Shown: positions 28,760 to 37,029 of the stretch, piece by piece | Position numbering within the stretch: the first letter of the stretch is position 1 | Layout of the letters: the number at the start of each line of letters is the position of its first letter | Origin: Halalkalibacter okhensis | GTDB lineage: Bacteria; Bacillota; Bacilli; Bacillales; Bacillaceae_D | Direction: 5' to 3' | Assembly (NCBI RefSeq): GCF_000787375.1 | Contig: NZ_JRJU01000002.1 | Location: 1 to 64,000 of the forward strand | Length of the DNA stretch: 64,000 nucleotides | Translations under genes and position numbers: made by a program | The notes under the pieces: generated by a model | What the model was told of the DNA's origin: nothing | The model's database searches: none | Seen by the model: the letters and a program-made list of their open reading frames with translations, nothing else

Positions 28760-29105
28760 TAGATCATACTGCGCTGTATTTGGCTACTACAATAGTGCCT
28801 GATACAACTCAAATTAATAGCCCCCTTTTGTCCTCTATTTATTCACATCATGTTCGTTTCTTCCATTCTGTAGTTAGCTCTGATCCCGATCCATCCCCTT
28901 TTTCTCCCTACAGGCCTAGAACAACTTCCATTCTCACCTCTCGAAAGCCACTGACATAGGTCTTAAAAGAAACGATGAAGAGATTTGAATAGACGTGTGA
29001 CAAGTTCCAGATGCTAACTTTATCCCCCAATCAAAATTCCATCAACTCCATTTACGCGTACGAGTTCCCGCCAGTTTAGGGACGACGAACCTGTCCCCGC
29101 GTCCC
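28760..29105 (-). repeat. dus-derived cassette, copy G
   Basis: The tail part (ACATCATGTTCGTTTCTTC, GATCCCGATCCATCCC) is followed by a dus-like part (CGAAAGCCACTGACATAG, CGATGAAGAGATTTGAA, GTGTGACAAGTTCC), then CCATCAACTCC and GCCAGTTT joined to GGGACGACGAACCTGTCCCC (29079-29098). It shares its internal deletion joints (AAGTTCCAGATGCTAACTT and GAGTTCCCGCCAGTTT) with copy H, but has lost the terminator segment. It ends about 40 bases before the stop codon of the cation exporter gene. Confidence 0.8.
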
Positions 29106-29145
29106 GCAAAAAGTTGAATTTCTTCTAATAGATGACTTCCTATTT

Positions 29146-30066
29146 TTAAGCAAACACCTTTTCCGCCCATTTTTTATCATTTGTGAATGAGACAGTAAGC
29201 CATTTTTTATATACTAAGTCTTTTGTATGCTGAATAATTTCTTCACGTATCTTATCTTGGTCAGCAATTGTTACCATCTTTGATTGAGGGCCAAGGATGA
29301 AATCTATATCTATAAATAATTTATTACCGACCTTGGCAATACGTAATATCGACTCACTAATCTGGTACTTACTTTCAATTGGAGTAATTACTTTTTTGAT
29401 TTTAGCCTCAATGCTTTGGTCTGCAGACATCTCAAGCACTTCCCTAAATGTCTTGGTTATTTCAACAATTGGAGTTTTGAGGAAGTAACCAACAACAATT
29501 AAGACCATCACTGGGTCAACATAAGGAACTAAATACTTAAAAGGTGTAAATGAAATAAGAAGTGCTGTAATGAATCCGATAAGAACAGCACCACTTATTA
29601 ACGTATCCATTTTCCACTGATTCGCCTCAGCCTGAACAAAGCCTGATTCACCTTTATTTTTCGTTAGTAAGATAAACACCCCGACACAACCAATTGTATT
29701 GACGAAGGCAAAAATAAGAGCCTGCCCTACACTTGTTTCTTGACCTCCAGATAAAAGGGATACAATAGCCGTTATAAGGGTTATTATACACAGCAGTAAA
29801 ATGACGGCATATTTAATAATAATGACAACCGGTTCTAACATTTCTTTGCCATATGGAAAACTCATTTTGTCCCCTTTTTTTATAAATTGTGCTACAAGGA
29901 GAGATAGGAGCGATAATATAACACTTACTAAGGAATACAATCCATCAAAAAAGATGATTTGAGAAGAAACCAAACTCCCCCAAATGACCCCGAATATTGC
30001 AAAGAACAGAGCAACAAATACTGATATTTTCAACAAATTTTTCTCTCCAGCAAACGATTTTAACAT
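29146..30066 (-). CDS. cation diffusion facilitator family transporter
   Basis: The 306-residue membrane protein has the CDF arrangement: IFFDGLYSLVSVILSLLSLL with the first metal-site aspartate, later QWKMDTLISGAVLIGF and VPYVDPVMVLIVVGYFL, and a cytoplasmic C-terminal domain with LFIDIDFILGPQSK. CDF proteins export divalent cations such as zinc, iron or manganese in exchange for protons. The first site has the form GLYSLVSVI, not the usual HxxxD pattern, so metal choice is open. The ATG at 30066 follows GAGGTG. The TetR gene lies immediately upstream in the same operon. Confidence 0.88.
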   Translation of the reverse strand: MLKSFAGEKNLLKISVFVALFFAIFGVIWGSLVSSQIIFFDGLYSLVSVILSLLSLLVAQFIKKGDKMSFPYGKEMLEPVVIIIKYAVILLLCIITLITAIVSLLSGGQETSVGQALIFAFVNTIGCVGVFILLTKNKGESGFVQAEANQWKMDTLISGAVLIGFITALLISFTPFKYLVPYVDPVMVLIVVGYFLKTPIVEITKTFREVLEMSADQSIEAKIKKVITPIESKYQISESILRIAKVGNKLFIDIDFILGPQSKMVTIADQDKIREEIIQHTKDLVYKKWLTVSFTNDKKWAEKVFA

Positions 30067-30087
30067 AGTGCACCTCAAACAATGTAA

Positions 30088-30672
30088 TTATGATTGATAG
30101 TCAGTCAGTGTACTTTTTATAAACATGACAACTTGATCCTTGTTAATAGCTGTTTCTTTGCTACCCTGATTTGAAAGATAAAATGCTTCCGCAGAGGTTT
30201 CGATAACATTTATAATCATCCTTGCTAAAGGAGCCAATTCGACTTTGGACGTACATAATCCAGCTTCCTTTGCACTCTTTAATTGACATTCAAGCCAGTT
30301 ATAATAGGGTTGATAAATTTCTTCCCAAATTTCAAGTGAGTGATAATACGCCAATCCAGAATAACAGAATAAAATTAACTCTCTGTATTCTCTTGTTATC
30401 TCAAAGGTGATATCAACAAGCGCATCTATGGTATCAAAAATATGACTATCTTGAAGATGAACTTCCTTTACCTTTGTAAAAAGAGTATTTAGTATTCGTT
30501 TAGCAATAGCTGGTACTACAGCACTTTTGGAATCAAAGTATAGATAGAAGGTTCCTTGAGCAACCCCCGCTTCCTTCACGATTTGTGATACGGATGCTTT
30601 TTCAAACCCTTTTTCTTTCATCACTTTAATTGATGCATTCACGATCATTTCATACTTATTTTCTGTCGCCAT
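30088..30672 (-). CDS. TetR/AcrR-family transcriptional regulator
   Basis: The 194-residue protein has the TetR helix-turn-helix (IVNASIKVMKEKGFEKASVS, then IVKEAGVAQGTFYLYFDSKS) and a helical ligand domain. It is followed after 21 bases by the cation transporter gene, which it probably controls along with itself. A palindrome lies just upstream. The start follows AGGAGG. Confidence 0.92.
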   Translation of the reverse strand: MATENKYEMIVNASIKVMKEKGFEKASVSQIVKEAGVAQGTFYLYFDSKSAVVPAIAKRILNTLFTKVKEVHLQDSHIFDTIDALVDITFEITREYRELILFCYSGLAYYHSLEIWEEIYQPYYNWLECQLKSAKEAGLCTSKVELAPLARMIINVIETSAEAFYLSNQGSKETAINKDQVVMFIKSTLTDYQS

Positions 30673-30695
30673 TTATCATTCCTCCTAAAAACCAA

Positions 30696-30712
30696 AATGA
30701 CTGACTGTCATT
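30696..30712 (-). promoter_or_regulatory. TetR operator
   Basis: AATGACTGACTGTCATT is a 17-bp palindrome (AATGAC and GTCATT around TGACT) about 25 bases before the tetR start codon. Confidence 0.65.
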
Positions 30713-30763
30713 CTACTCAATATATTAACATGGTGATACTACTTTTTCAATTCAAACTCCGTA

Positions 30764-30911
30764 TCAGCTTTTTCTGTTTTCCGCTAGTTCAAGTAGTTGT
30801 TTCTTAATCAGATGATTTTTATCGAAAGAAGCAAGATTTATAATTTTACGTAGTTAACCCATCCCAGGAACACCGGCTTCTAAATAATCTTCACTTAATC
30901 TATACATAGAG
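30764..30911 (-). pseudogene. unrecognised C-terminal gene remnant
   Basis: Leftward, the DNA reads MYRLSEDYLEAGVPGMG, a TAA, then LRKIINLASFDKNHLIKKQL and LELAENRKS with a final stop at 30764. The composition is protein-like and the frame is kept across the inner stop codon, so this seems the decayed end of a gene. I do not recognise it. Confidence 0.4.
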
Positions 30912-30975
30912 TTTACTAGCCATTAATACTCAATTGTTATGATGAATTCACCAACGAATGAGGAGGCATTACAAA

Positions 30976-31767
30976 ATGAATGTACGCGCAATATTTATTG
31001 ATATGGATGGAACACTATTAAAAGCCTCAAACAATATTTCTCGTCGAAATTTGACAGCTATTTATAAGCTAATGAATCAAGGAGTCAAGGTATGTCTTGC
31101 CACTGGTCGACATTATGAAGTAACGGCTCCTTATCATAAAGAAATTGGGTTAAGAACCCCAATGATCTGTTTAAACGGTGCTGCTATTTACGATGCAACA
31201 AAAGGAAGAGCTATTCAAACGAGAACTGTACATTTGAACGAAGAGCGATTTCACCATCTAACAGCAGAAATTCCTTGGAATGTTCTTATCCATACGCCAA
31301 ACGGACTTTATTGTAAGGAAACAAATAAAGAAATTGATTATTGGACAAAAATCGGAGGAGTTCCACCACGTTATATAGGGGATTTAAGGCAGGCTAATTA
31401 TCAAGAAGTTCTCAAATATAGTGTACGTACAGGTACAACAAGTCCTGAAATATCCTCTTTGTTCAAAGAAGAAGCGGAAGTTATTGATTGGAATGATGGT
31501 TTTGAGTTGGTTGCTCCTAATGTTTCCAAATGGGCAGCTATAAAAAGCTTACTAGATGCTTTTCGAATAAAGCCAAATGAAGTCGTAGCCATTGGAGACG
31601 GCCCAAATGACATAGAGATGCTTCGTCATGTCGGGACTGGTGTAGCAATGGGAAACGCTAGTGAAAAGGTGAAAGCAGCAGCTGATTTCGTTACTGGACA
31701 CCACGAAGATGATGGTTTAGCTGAGTTTATAGAACGTTATCTTCTTAAATCATACAAGGTGATTTAA
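30976..31767 (+). CDS. Cof-type HAD-IIB phosphatase
   Basis: The 263-residue protein has motif I FIDMDGTLLKAS, motif II LATGRHYEV, the lysine in VSKWAAIKSLL, and motif IV AIGDGPNDIEMLRHVGTGVA, with a large C2B cap in between. Such enzymes remove phosphate from sugar phosphates, flavin precursors or pyridoxal phosphate. The ATG at 30976 lies 8 bases after GAGGAGG; an upstream frame extension is not needed. It is a single gene. Confidence 0.9.
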   Translation: MNVRAIFIDMDGTLLKASNNISRRNLTAIYKLMNQGVKVCLATGRHYEVTAPYHKEIGLRTPMICLNGAAIYDATKGRAIQTRTVHLNEERFHHLTAEIPWNVLIHTPNGLYCKETNKEIDYWTKIGGVPPRYIGDLRQANYQEVLKYSVRTGTTSPEISSLFKEEAEVIDWNDGFELVAPNVSKWAAIKSLLDAFRIKPNEVVAIGDGPNDIEMLRHVGTGVAMGNASEKVKAAADFVTGHHEDDGLAEFIERYLLKSYKVI

Positions 31768-32150
31768 TTTCTTATTTTATGACTTCTGAAGTAAAATCAC
31801 AGTGTGATTTTTGACCGTATTTAACGCAGGTAACGATATAAAATCAGCCTATTTTCTAACTTTGTTTACTTGTTACATTGAGTAAATAATTATAGGTTTC
31901 AACGTAAACAAAGATAGGGCTTTACTTGGAGGAGTGGGTATGATAAGCTGGCACGCCTGATGAAACAACGGCTTCAGTTTTTTCAAGACCAATCATGCCC
32001 ACAGAGGCTCGTAGTCAAGCCCTAAAAATCTAATCTACGGTTAAAAAGTCCACCATATCAATGTTATTGAACAGTTACTACATGTAAGCTCCATTTAGTA
32101 GGATCACTAATAAATAAAAAGTTAGGCTATTTTTTTGCACCATTTAACAA
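31768..32150. other. non-coding stretch containing a long imperfect inverted repeat
   Basis: AGGGCTTTACTTGGAGGA with GTGGGTATGAT (from 31916) pairs imperfectly with the complement ending at 32023, whose reverse reads AGGGCTTGACTACGAGCC then TGTGGGCATGAT. The centre contains GAAACAACGGCTTCAG. No gene is present. It may be the ends of a tiny transposon-like relic or a structured RNA. Confidence 0.45.
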
Positions 32151-33149
32151 CTATCTAATTTTTAATATTATTTTCCCTTTCGCCCTTCCAGACTCCGCAT
32201 ACTCCATCGCTTTTTGAGCATCTTCAAATGGCAAAACTCTATCAATTATAGGTTTGATTTTGCCAGTCTCAATATAGTTTGCGATTAAACGTAATTGCTC
32301 TCCACTCGGCTTCATAAACAAAAATGTATATTGTGCATTATGCTTTTTTTCAAGTGCAGTAATTTTATGACTTGCTACTGAAAACAACAACGTTTTAAAA
32401 TATCCTGAACCATATTCTTTACCAAAACGGGCATTTGGTAATCCCGAAACGGAAACAATCTTCCCTCCGCTTTTTATCACTTCGAAAGACTTTTCGAGTA
32501 TCTCGCCCCCAAGTGTATCAAATACGGCATCATAGTTTTTCAGTTTCTCTTCAAATTTCTCTGTTTTGTAATTTATTATTTCATCTGCGCCAAGCGATTT
32601 TACTAAATTCATACCAGCATCACTCGCAGTTGTTGCAACAGTGGCACCCATTAATTTTGCCATTTGAATAGCAAATGTACCAACACCACCAGCACCAGCT
32701 TGAATTAAAATCTTTTGTCCCTTTTGTAATTGCAAAATATCTGTTAGGGCTTGATAGGTTGTTAGCCCAACCAGTGGAATCGAGGCTGCTTCTTCAAAAC
32801 TCAAATTTTTAGGTTTTAAGGCGATGTCATCTTCAGAAATAGCGATATATTCAGCAAAAGTACCGATTTTACTTTTACGTGGACGTGCATATATTTCGTC
32901 ACCAACTTTAAAGCGAGTCACTTTTTCGCCAACTTTTGTCACAACACCAGAAAAGTCATTCCCTAAAATAAGAGGCATTTTATATTTAACTAATAATTTC
33001 ACTTTCCCTTCGCGTATCTTAAAATCAACAGGATTAAAACTAGCTGCATGAATTTCTGCGAGTACCTCATTTTCACCAATTTCAGGTGTGGGCATTTCCG
33101 CCAAACGCATTGGCACTTTCCCATATTTATTAATAATCATTGCTCTCAT
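32151..33149 (-). CDS. NADP-dependent zinc-free alcohol dehydrogenase / quinone oxidoreductase
   Basis: The 332-residue protein is a medium-chain dehydrogenase: GroES-like N-terminal domain (EIHAASFNPVDFKIREGKV, LILGNDFSGVVTKVGEKV), then the nucleotide-binding site IQAGAGGVGTFAIQMAKLMG and the C-terminal FEDAQKAMEYAESGRAKGK. The zinc-binding residues of classical alcohol dehydrogenases are absent, as in quinone oxidoreductases of the zeta-crystallin group. It is co-transcribed with the ArsR regulator 26 bases upstream, so it is probably induced by a signal sensed by that protein. Confidence 0.92.
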   Translation of the reverse strand: MRAMIINKYGKVPMRLAEMPTPEIGENEVLAEIHAASFNPVDFKIREGKVKLLVKYKMPLILGNDFSGVVTKVGEKVTRFKVGDEIYARPRKSKIGTFAEYIAISEDDIALKPKNLSFEEAASIPLVGLTTYQALTDILQLQKGQKILIQAGAGGVGTFAIQMAKLMGATVATTASDAGMNLVKSLGADEIINYKTEKFEEKLKNYDAVFDTLGGEILEKSFEVIKSGGKIVSVSGLPNARFGKEYGSGYFKTLLFSVASHKITALEKKHNAQYTFLFMKPSGEQLRLIANYIETGKIKPIIDRVLPFEDAQKAMEYAESGRAKGKIILKIR

Positions 33150-33175
33150 AGCCTAGACCTCCTAATAATGTGTGT

Positions 33176-33526
33176 TTACATTCCATCATTTCCATAATAG
33201 TTCTGCATGAACTTATCAATATTTAACATAAGCGTTCTTAATAAACCTAATTCCGTACTTACATTAATATAATAAAAGTTTTTTGTCCCTTCTTTACGCA
33301 TTAAAATAACGCCAGCATCACGTAATACCTTAAGGTGATGGGACACAGCAGGTCGAGAAAGATGTGTTTGTTCAGTGATTTCACCAACACGTAATCCTGT
33401 TTGACAATCCGTCCCCATTAGAACTAACAAGATCGATTGACGAGTTTCATCACCAATTGCCAGTAGTACTTTTTGACAATTAATAAAATCCTCTCTAATC
33501 ATATTTATTTGGTCCTGTTTATTCAT
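33176..33526 (-). CDS. ArsR-family transcriptional regulator
   Basis: The 116-residue protein has the ArsR winged helix (LLAIGDETRQSILLVLMG, LRVGEITEQTHLSRPAVSHH, LRDAGVILMRKEGTKNFYYI). The metal-binding ELCVC motif is absent from the recognition helix, so it likely senses something else, perhaps by its two cysteines. It precedes the oxidoreductase gene in one operon and probably controls it. Confidence 0.92.
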   Translation of the reverse strand: MNKQDQINMIREDFINCQKVLLAIGDETRQSILLVLMGTDCQTGLRVGEITEQTHLSRPAVSHHLKVLRDAGVILMRKEGTKNFYYINVSTELGLLRTLMLNIDKFMQNYYGNDGM

Positions 33527-33754
33527 TCAGTAAAATACCTCCAACATTCAGTTTAATAGTTTAAGTTGATGAACCGTCTAGAGAATAAAACAATATACTA
33601 TTGTTATGTTAAGTGCAATATTGAGAAAGCAAATCGAGACGAAGATATTTTTGAGGAGAAGTAGCACATTAACTTTAAAAGTTTAGCAACTTAAAAAAGG
33701 AAATTATGTTTGATGATTGCTCAAAGAAAAAAGCAACTTAGTATTCCAATACTA

Positions 33755-34252
33755 GTTAAGTAATCTTGTGGGTTACCAGTTACCACTAGTTATTAACCAC
33801 TCATTTTGCTCTCTTTTTACTCATTACGTTCGTTTCTACAGTTATATTAGTTATCACCAGATTCTCCGATCCCCCTCCTCACCTATCACAATTTCCACCT
33901 TACCTCAACACACTTAAACTACTATTACGATTTTTAAGCTATACAAAAAGGTTTCTAATCCGATACTTTAAAGTACCGGTATCAGAAACCTCTTCTTACA
34001 TACGAGTTTCAACAATATTTAATTGAAAGTCTCCAAGCAATACTCGCACTTCATCTGTTGAGTCTGTGTTCATCAATTGCCACTCGCTCCTCGAAAGCCA
34101 CTGACATAGACCATAAAGAACGATGAAGAGATTTGATTAGACGTGTGACAAGTTCCAGATGCTAACTTAATCCCTCAATCATAATCCATCAACTCCATAT
34201 ACGCGTACGAGTTCCCGCCAGTTTAGGGACGACGAACCTGTCCCCGCGGTCC
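33755..34252 (-). repeat. dus-derived cassette, copy H
   Basis: This is one of the two most complete copies. From right to left it has the motif GGGACGACGAACCTGTCCCC (34226-34245), the joint at GCCAGTTTA, a dus-like part (ACGCGTACGAG, CGATGAAGAGATTTGA, GCCACTGACATAGA, TTCATCAATT, GCACTTCATCTGTTGA), a terminator hairpin (AGGTTTCT/AGAAACCT, 33949-33991) and a tail with CTCATTACGTTCGTTTCT and TATCACAATTTCCACC. The motif codes for the end of the MerR protein. Confidence 0.82.
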
Positions 34253-35023
34253 AGAAGAATCTTCTTTATCCTCTTCATGACTCGATTGATTAGCAAAATA
34301 AGCCTTCAACCCTTCGTACATATATAAACCTAAATCTTCAGGGATATAAGTATTAAATTCATGCTGATATTTCTCCATAAATGTCTTGTCCTGTACTAGA
34401 TCAAGCAAAGTTCTCGTGGAAGGTGTAATAAGGTTATTTATAGCCTCATGCATTTCCGGGTTATTAACCGTACCATTATCTAATACCAACTTCCTTGTAA
34501 TAGAGAGTAATTCTATTGTAGCTTTATCGCGATCTTTTTTTAATTGCGGGTCTTTGAGAGACTCAATTTCTTCTAATTTACTTGGATTATTCTGAAAATG
34601 TTTCTCCAGTGCTTTAATTTGTTTCTTTTCTTTCCTAAATAGATCTAGCATGATAAAAGTAAAATCCTCTAATTCATTGTTAGAGAAGGACTCTTTTTCA
34701 TACAGTTCCTTCATCCTTCTTATTGTTTGTAAGGAGTCGTTTAGTTCTTCCATTTTTTGTTCAATCATTTGCTCTTGTAAATTTAATAATTCTTCAGTAT
34801 TCAACTTTTCTTTTGATAGTTGGTCTTTAATTTCAACTAATGACAAACCCAATTGTTTAAAGACGCTTATTTTTTGATACAATTCCCACTCTTTTAGCGT
34901 ATATACTTTTTGTCCTTTATCATTGCGATATGTCGGTTGGAGAAGTTCCATTTTATCATAATACCTTAAGGTTCTAATTGTTGTATTTACTAGTTTTGAG
35001 AATGGCCCGATCGTTAACTCCAT
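34223..35023 (-). CDS. MerR-family transcriptional regulator
   Basis: The 266-residue protein has an N-terminal MerR domain (FSKLVNTTIRTLRYYDKMEL, LKEWELYQKISVFKQLGLSL), a long coiled coil (residues 75-125) and a C-terminal helical domain as in TipA-like or multidrug regulators. It is divergent from an MFS transporter gene, whose promoter has the 19-bp spacer typical of MerR activation. The last nine residues (GPRGQVRRP) come from a GGGAC repeat that replaced the natural end. Confidence 0.9.
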   Translation of the reverse strand: MELTIGPFSKLVNTTIRTLRYYDKMELLQPTYRNDKGQKVYTLKEWELYQKISVFKQLGLSLVEIKDQLSKEKLNTEELLNLQEQMIEQKMEELNDSLQTIRRMKELYEKESFSNNELEDFTFIMLDLFRKEKKQIKALEKHFQNNPSKLEEIESLKDPQLKKDRDKATIELLSITRKLVLDNGTVNNPEMHEAINNLITPSTRTLLDLVQDKTFMEKYQHEFNTYIPEDLGLYMYEGLKAYFANQSSHEEDKEDSSGPRGQVRRP

Positions 35024-35127
35024 CTATACAATCCCTCGTTTCAATTTCATATATGTAATTTAACCACTCGATAATCACTATATCAAAGAGACTTCATAAG
35101 TAAATAACCCTTTCAAAAATAAAAGTA

Positions 35128-35158
35128 TTGCCTAAGACCTTACGTCACACGTTAATCT
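35128..35158 (+). promoter_or_regulatory. MerR-type promoter of the MFS gene, 19-bp spacer
   Basis: TTGCCT (35128-35133) and TAATCT (35153-35158) are separated by 19 bases, longer than the usual 17. The spacer holds TTACGT and ACGTTAA as an imperfect inverted repeat. This is how MerR proteins hold a promoter inactive until ligand binding twists the DNA. Confidence 0.6.
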
Positions 35159-35189
35159 AATTATATATTAAGTGAAAGGAATGTGAGTT

Positions 35190-36410
35190 ATGGAAACACA
35201 AAAATCATTATTAAAAAATCGTCCGTTTTTATTTATTTTTATAGGTGGTTTTTTGGCACTCGTAGGTTTTAGTACGTTTTTTACAACTACTACTTGGTTT
35301 GCCATTTCAGAGCTAGGATCCGCTCGTTCTCTGGGAATTGTCCTTATCGCTATTACTGTTCCTCGAATTCTAATGATGGCTTTCGGAGGTATTATCGCTG
35401 ATAAGTTTAAAAAAACGGTAATCATGTTTACTACTAGTTTTATTCAAGGAGTCATTCTTGTGTTGATCTTTTTATTATCCTATACCTCTAGCTTATCAAT
35501 CTCACATCTTGTACTATTGGGTATGATATTTGGGACATTGGATGCTTTTTCAGGACCAGCAGGGGCATCATTGATACCAAAAATAGTCGATAAAGATCAA
35601 ATACAACAAGCAAATGCGATTGTTCAAGGCATGGGGCAAATTGGCTTCATTATCGGGCCTATCATTTCCGGAAGTGTAATGGAGTATTTCGGGGTCACTG
35701 CAGGTTATTTAGTTGCAGCCATCATTGTTCTTTTATCAGCACTTTTTATGTTTCCACCATTTTTAAAAGAAGGTCCTGTTGCAAATACAGTGAAACAGAC
35801 ACCATTTCGCGACCTTAAAGAAGGTTTTTCTTATGTAAAGGCCAGTAAATTCCTATTAACTGGAATTCTAATTTTAGTTACTTTAAATTTCTTTGCATTC
35901 GGTGCGATAACAATTGCCATTCCTATGTTAGTTGAAACATATGGTGGTACACCTATTAATTTGAGTTTCATTGAATTCGGTATGGGGCTAGGTATGCTTA
36001 CGAGTACTGCTGTATTAGGTTTTTTAAAGATTAAGCGCCGTGGATTGACTTCAATTACCGGCTTAATTGCAACGTTAATTGTCGGTATTGGTTTTAGTCA
36101 AGTTCCAAATCTATATGTTCTCACCATACTGGCATTCTTTATTGGTTTTACTATGACATTTGTTGCGATTCCATTTTTTACTTCGGCACAAGAAAATACA
36201 GATCCAAGAATTATGGGAAGAGTCATGAGTGTTATTTTCTTAGCAATGAACGGTTTTGACCCGCTTGCGTATGCAGGTGTGACTTTGCTTGTCACTAGAG
36301 GTTTTGATATACAAAATATTGTCTTATCGTTCACAATGATTGGCTTACTAATCGCCCTTTTGATTTTATGGAGAGGAAAGGCATTCAGACAGGACAAAGC
36401 AACTTTATAA
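35190..36410 (+). CDS. MFS transporter, probable drug efflux
   Basis: The 406-residue protein has twelve predicted membrane segments, a motif-A-like loop (AFGGIIADKFKKTVIM) and the pattern GMIFGTLDAFSGPAGASLIP typical of DHA3-type drug transporters (MefA-like). It is divergent from a MerR regulator and likely induced by its own substrate through it. The ATG follows AAAGGAATG. Confidence 0.9.
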   Translation: METQKSLLKNRPFLFIFIGGFLALVGFSTFFTTTTWFAISELGSARSLGIVLIAITVPRILMMAFGGIIADKFKKTVIMFTTSFIQGVILVLIFLLSYTSSLSISHLVLLGMIFGTLDAFSGPAGASLIPKIVDKDQIQQANAIVQGMGQIGFIIGPIISGSVMEYFGVTAGYLVAAIIVLLSALFMFPPFLKEGPVANTVKQTPFRDLKEGFSYVKASKFLLTGILILVTLNFFAFGAITIAIPMLVETYGGTPINLSFIEFGMGLGMLTSTAVLGFLKIKRRGLTSITGLIATLIVGIGFSQVPNLYVLTILAFFIGFTMTFVAIPFFTSAQENTDPRIMGRVMSVIFLAMNGFDPLAYAGVTLLVTRGFDIQNIVLSFTMIGLLIALLILWRGKAFRQDKATL

Positions 36411-36648
36411 ACATTTTATTGTAAAATGAACTAGGTTAAAGATACACTGAAAAATCAACTCGTTCTTATAGGTCTAAATCGCCATTGAAAATAATAGCTG
36501 AATTACGTTCTTAGGAACGACATTCCTAAGGGCAAATCAATCATATGCTTACATCTTTAAAAGATTTACGTGAACAAGGAAAAGCTGTAATATACGATTA
36601 ATCTTCCACATCTATAAAGGCATGACACTGCTTTCTCAGTATTTTTTA
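36411..36648. other. intergenic stretch, small hairpin
   Basis: TTAGGAA pairs with TTCCTAA (36511-36529). A 17-codon frame reading MLTSLKDLREQGKAVIYD at 36544-36600 has no ribosome binding site and may be a relic of a gene end. Nothing else is recognisable. Confidence 0.35.
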
Positions 36649-36677
36649 TTGACAATCATAATAAGCGAATGTATAGT
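36649..36677 (+). promoter_or_regulatory. sigma-A promoter of the macrolide resistance operon
   Basis: TTGACA (36649-36654) and TATAGT (36672-36677) are separated by exactly 17 bases. This is the best promoter match seen in the window and lies directly ahead of the leader peptide. Confidence 0.85.
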
Positions 36678-36711
36678 GTATGTTATATTACGAAAAGGAG
36701 GGTTATTAAAA

Positions 36712-36759
36712 ATGATGCCATCAGGAAGATTACGCCAGCAAACTTTGAACAATAGGTAA
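36712..36759 (+). CDS. leader peptide of the macrolide resistance operon
   Basis: A 15-codon frame reads MMPSGRLRQQTLNNR and follows AAGGAGGG at 36695-36702, a very strong ribosome binding site. A short basic peptide between a strong promoter and two terminators is the hallmark of drug-induced ribosome stalling: a macrolide-bound ribosome stalls on the RLR segment, changes RNA folding and lets transcription continue. Arg-Leu-Arg motifs are known macrolide stall sites in erm leaders. Confidence 0.8.
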   Translation: MMPSGRLRQQTLNNR

Positions 36760-36784
36760 CTTAATATGTTCAAAGGCTCTGTTT

Positions 36785-36987
36785 TCATAAAGCAGAGTAA
36801 ACGGGAGTAGTCTGCACATTTTTAATAATCTTCAACGGAGAAGTATACACTTTTGACGTGAAGAAAGGCAGATATTCATCTGTCTTTTTTTCGTATGTTT
36901 TTTTTCGCTCTTACGAAGGAAGACGTTTATTTTGCTATACCTCGTTTACTCTTTACCACAGACAGTAGCCTGTCTGTGGTTTTTTTA
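36785..36987 (+). terminator. attenuator with two intrinsic terminators
   Basis: After the leader come a hairpin (CTCTGTTTT/AAAGCAGAG), then terminator 1 (AAAGGCAGAT/ATCTGTCTTT, 36864-36891, T7) and terminator 2 (ACCACAGACAG/CTGTCTGTGGT with a 4-base loop, 36955-36987, T7). Both lie between the promoter and the ABC-F gene, so they must be bypassed for expression. Confidence 0.85.
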
Positions 36988-37029
36988 TGATTACATCCCT
37001 TTAAATTCCATAAAAAAGGGAGTGTAATA

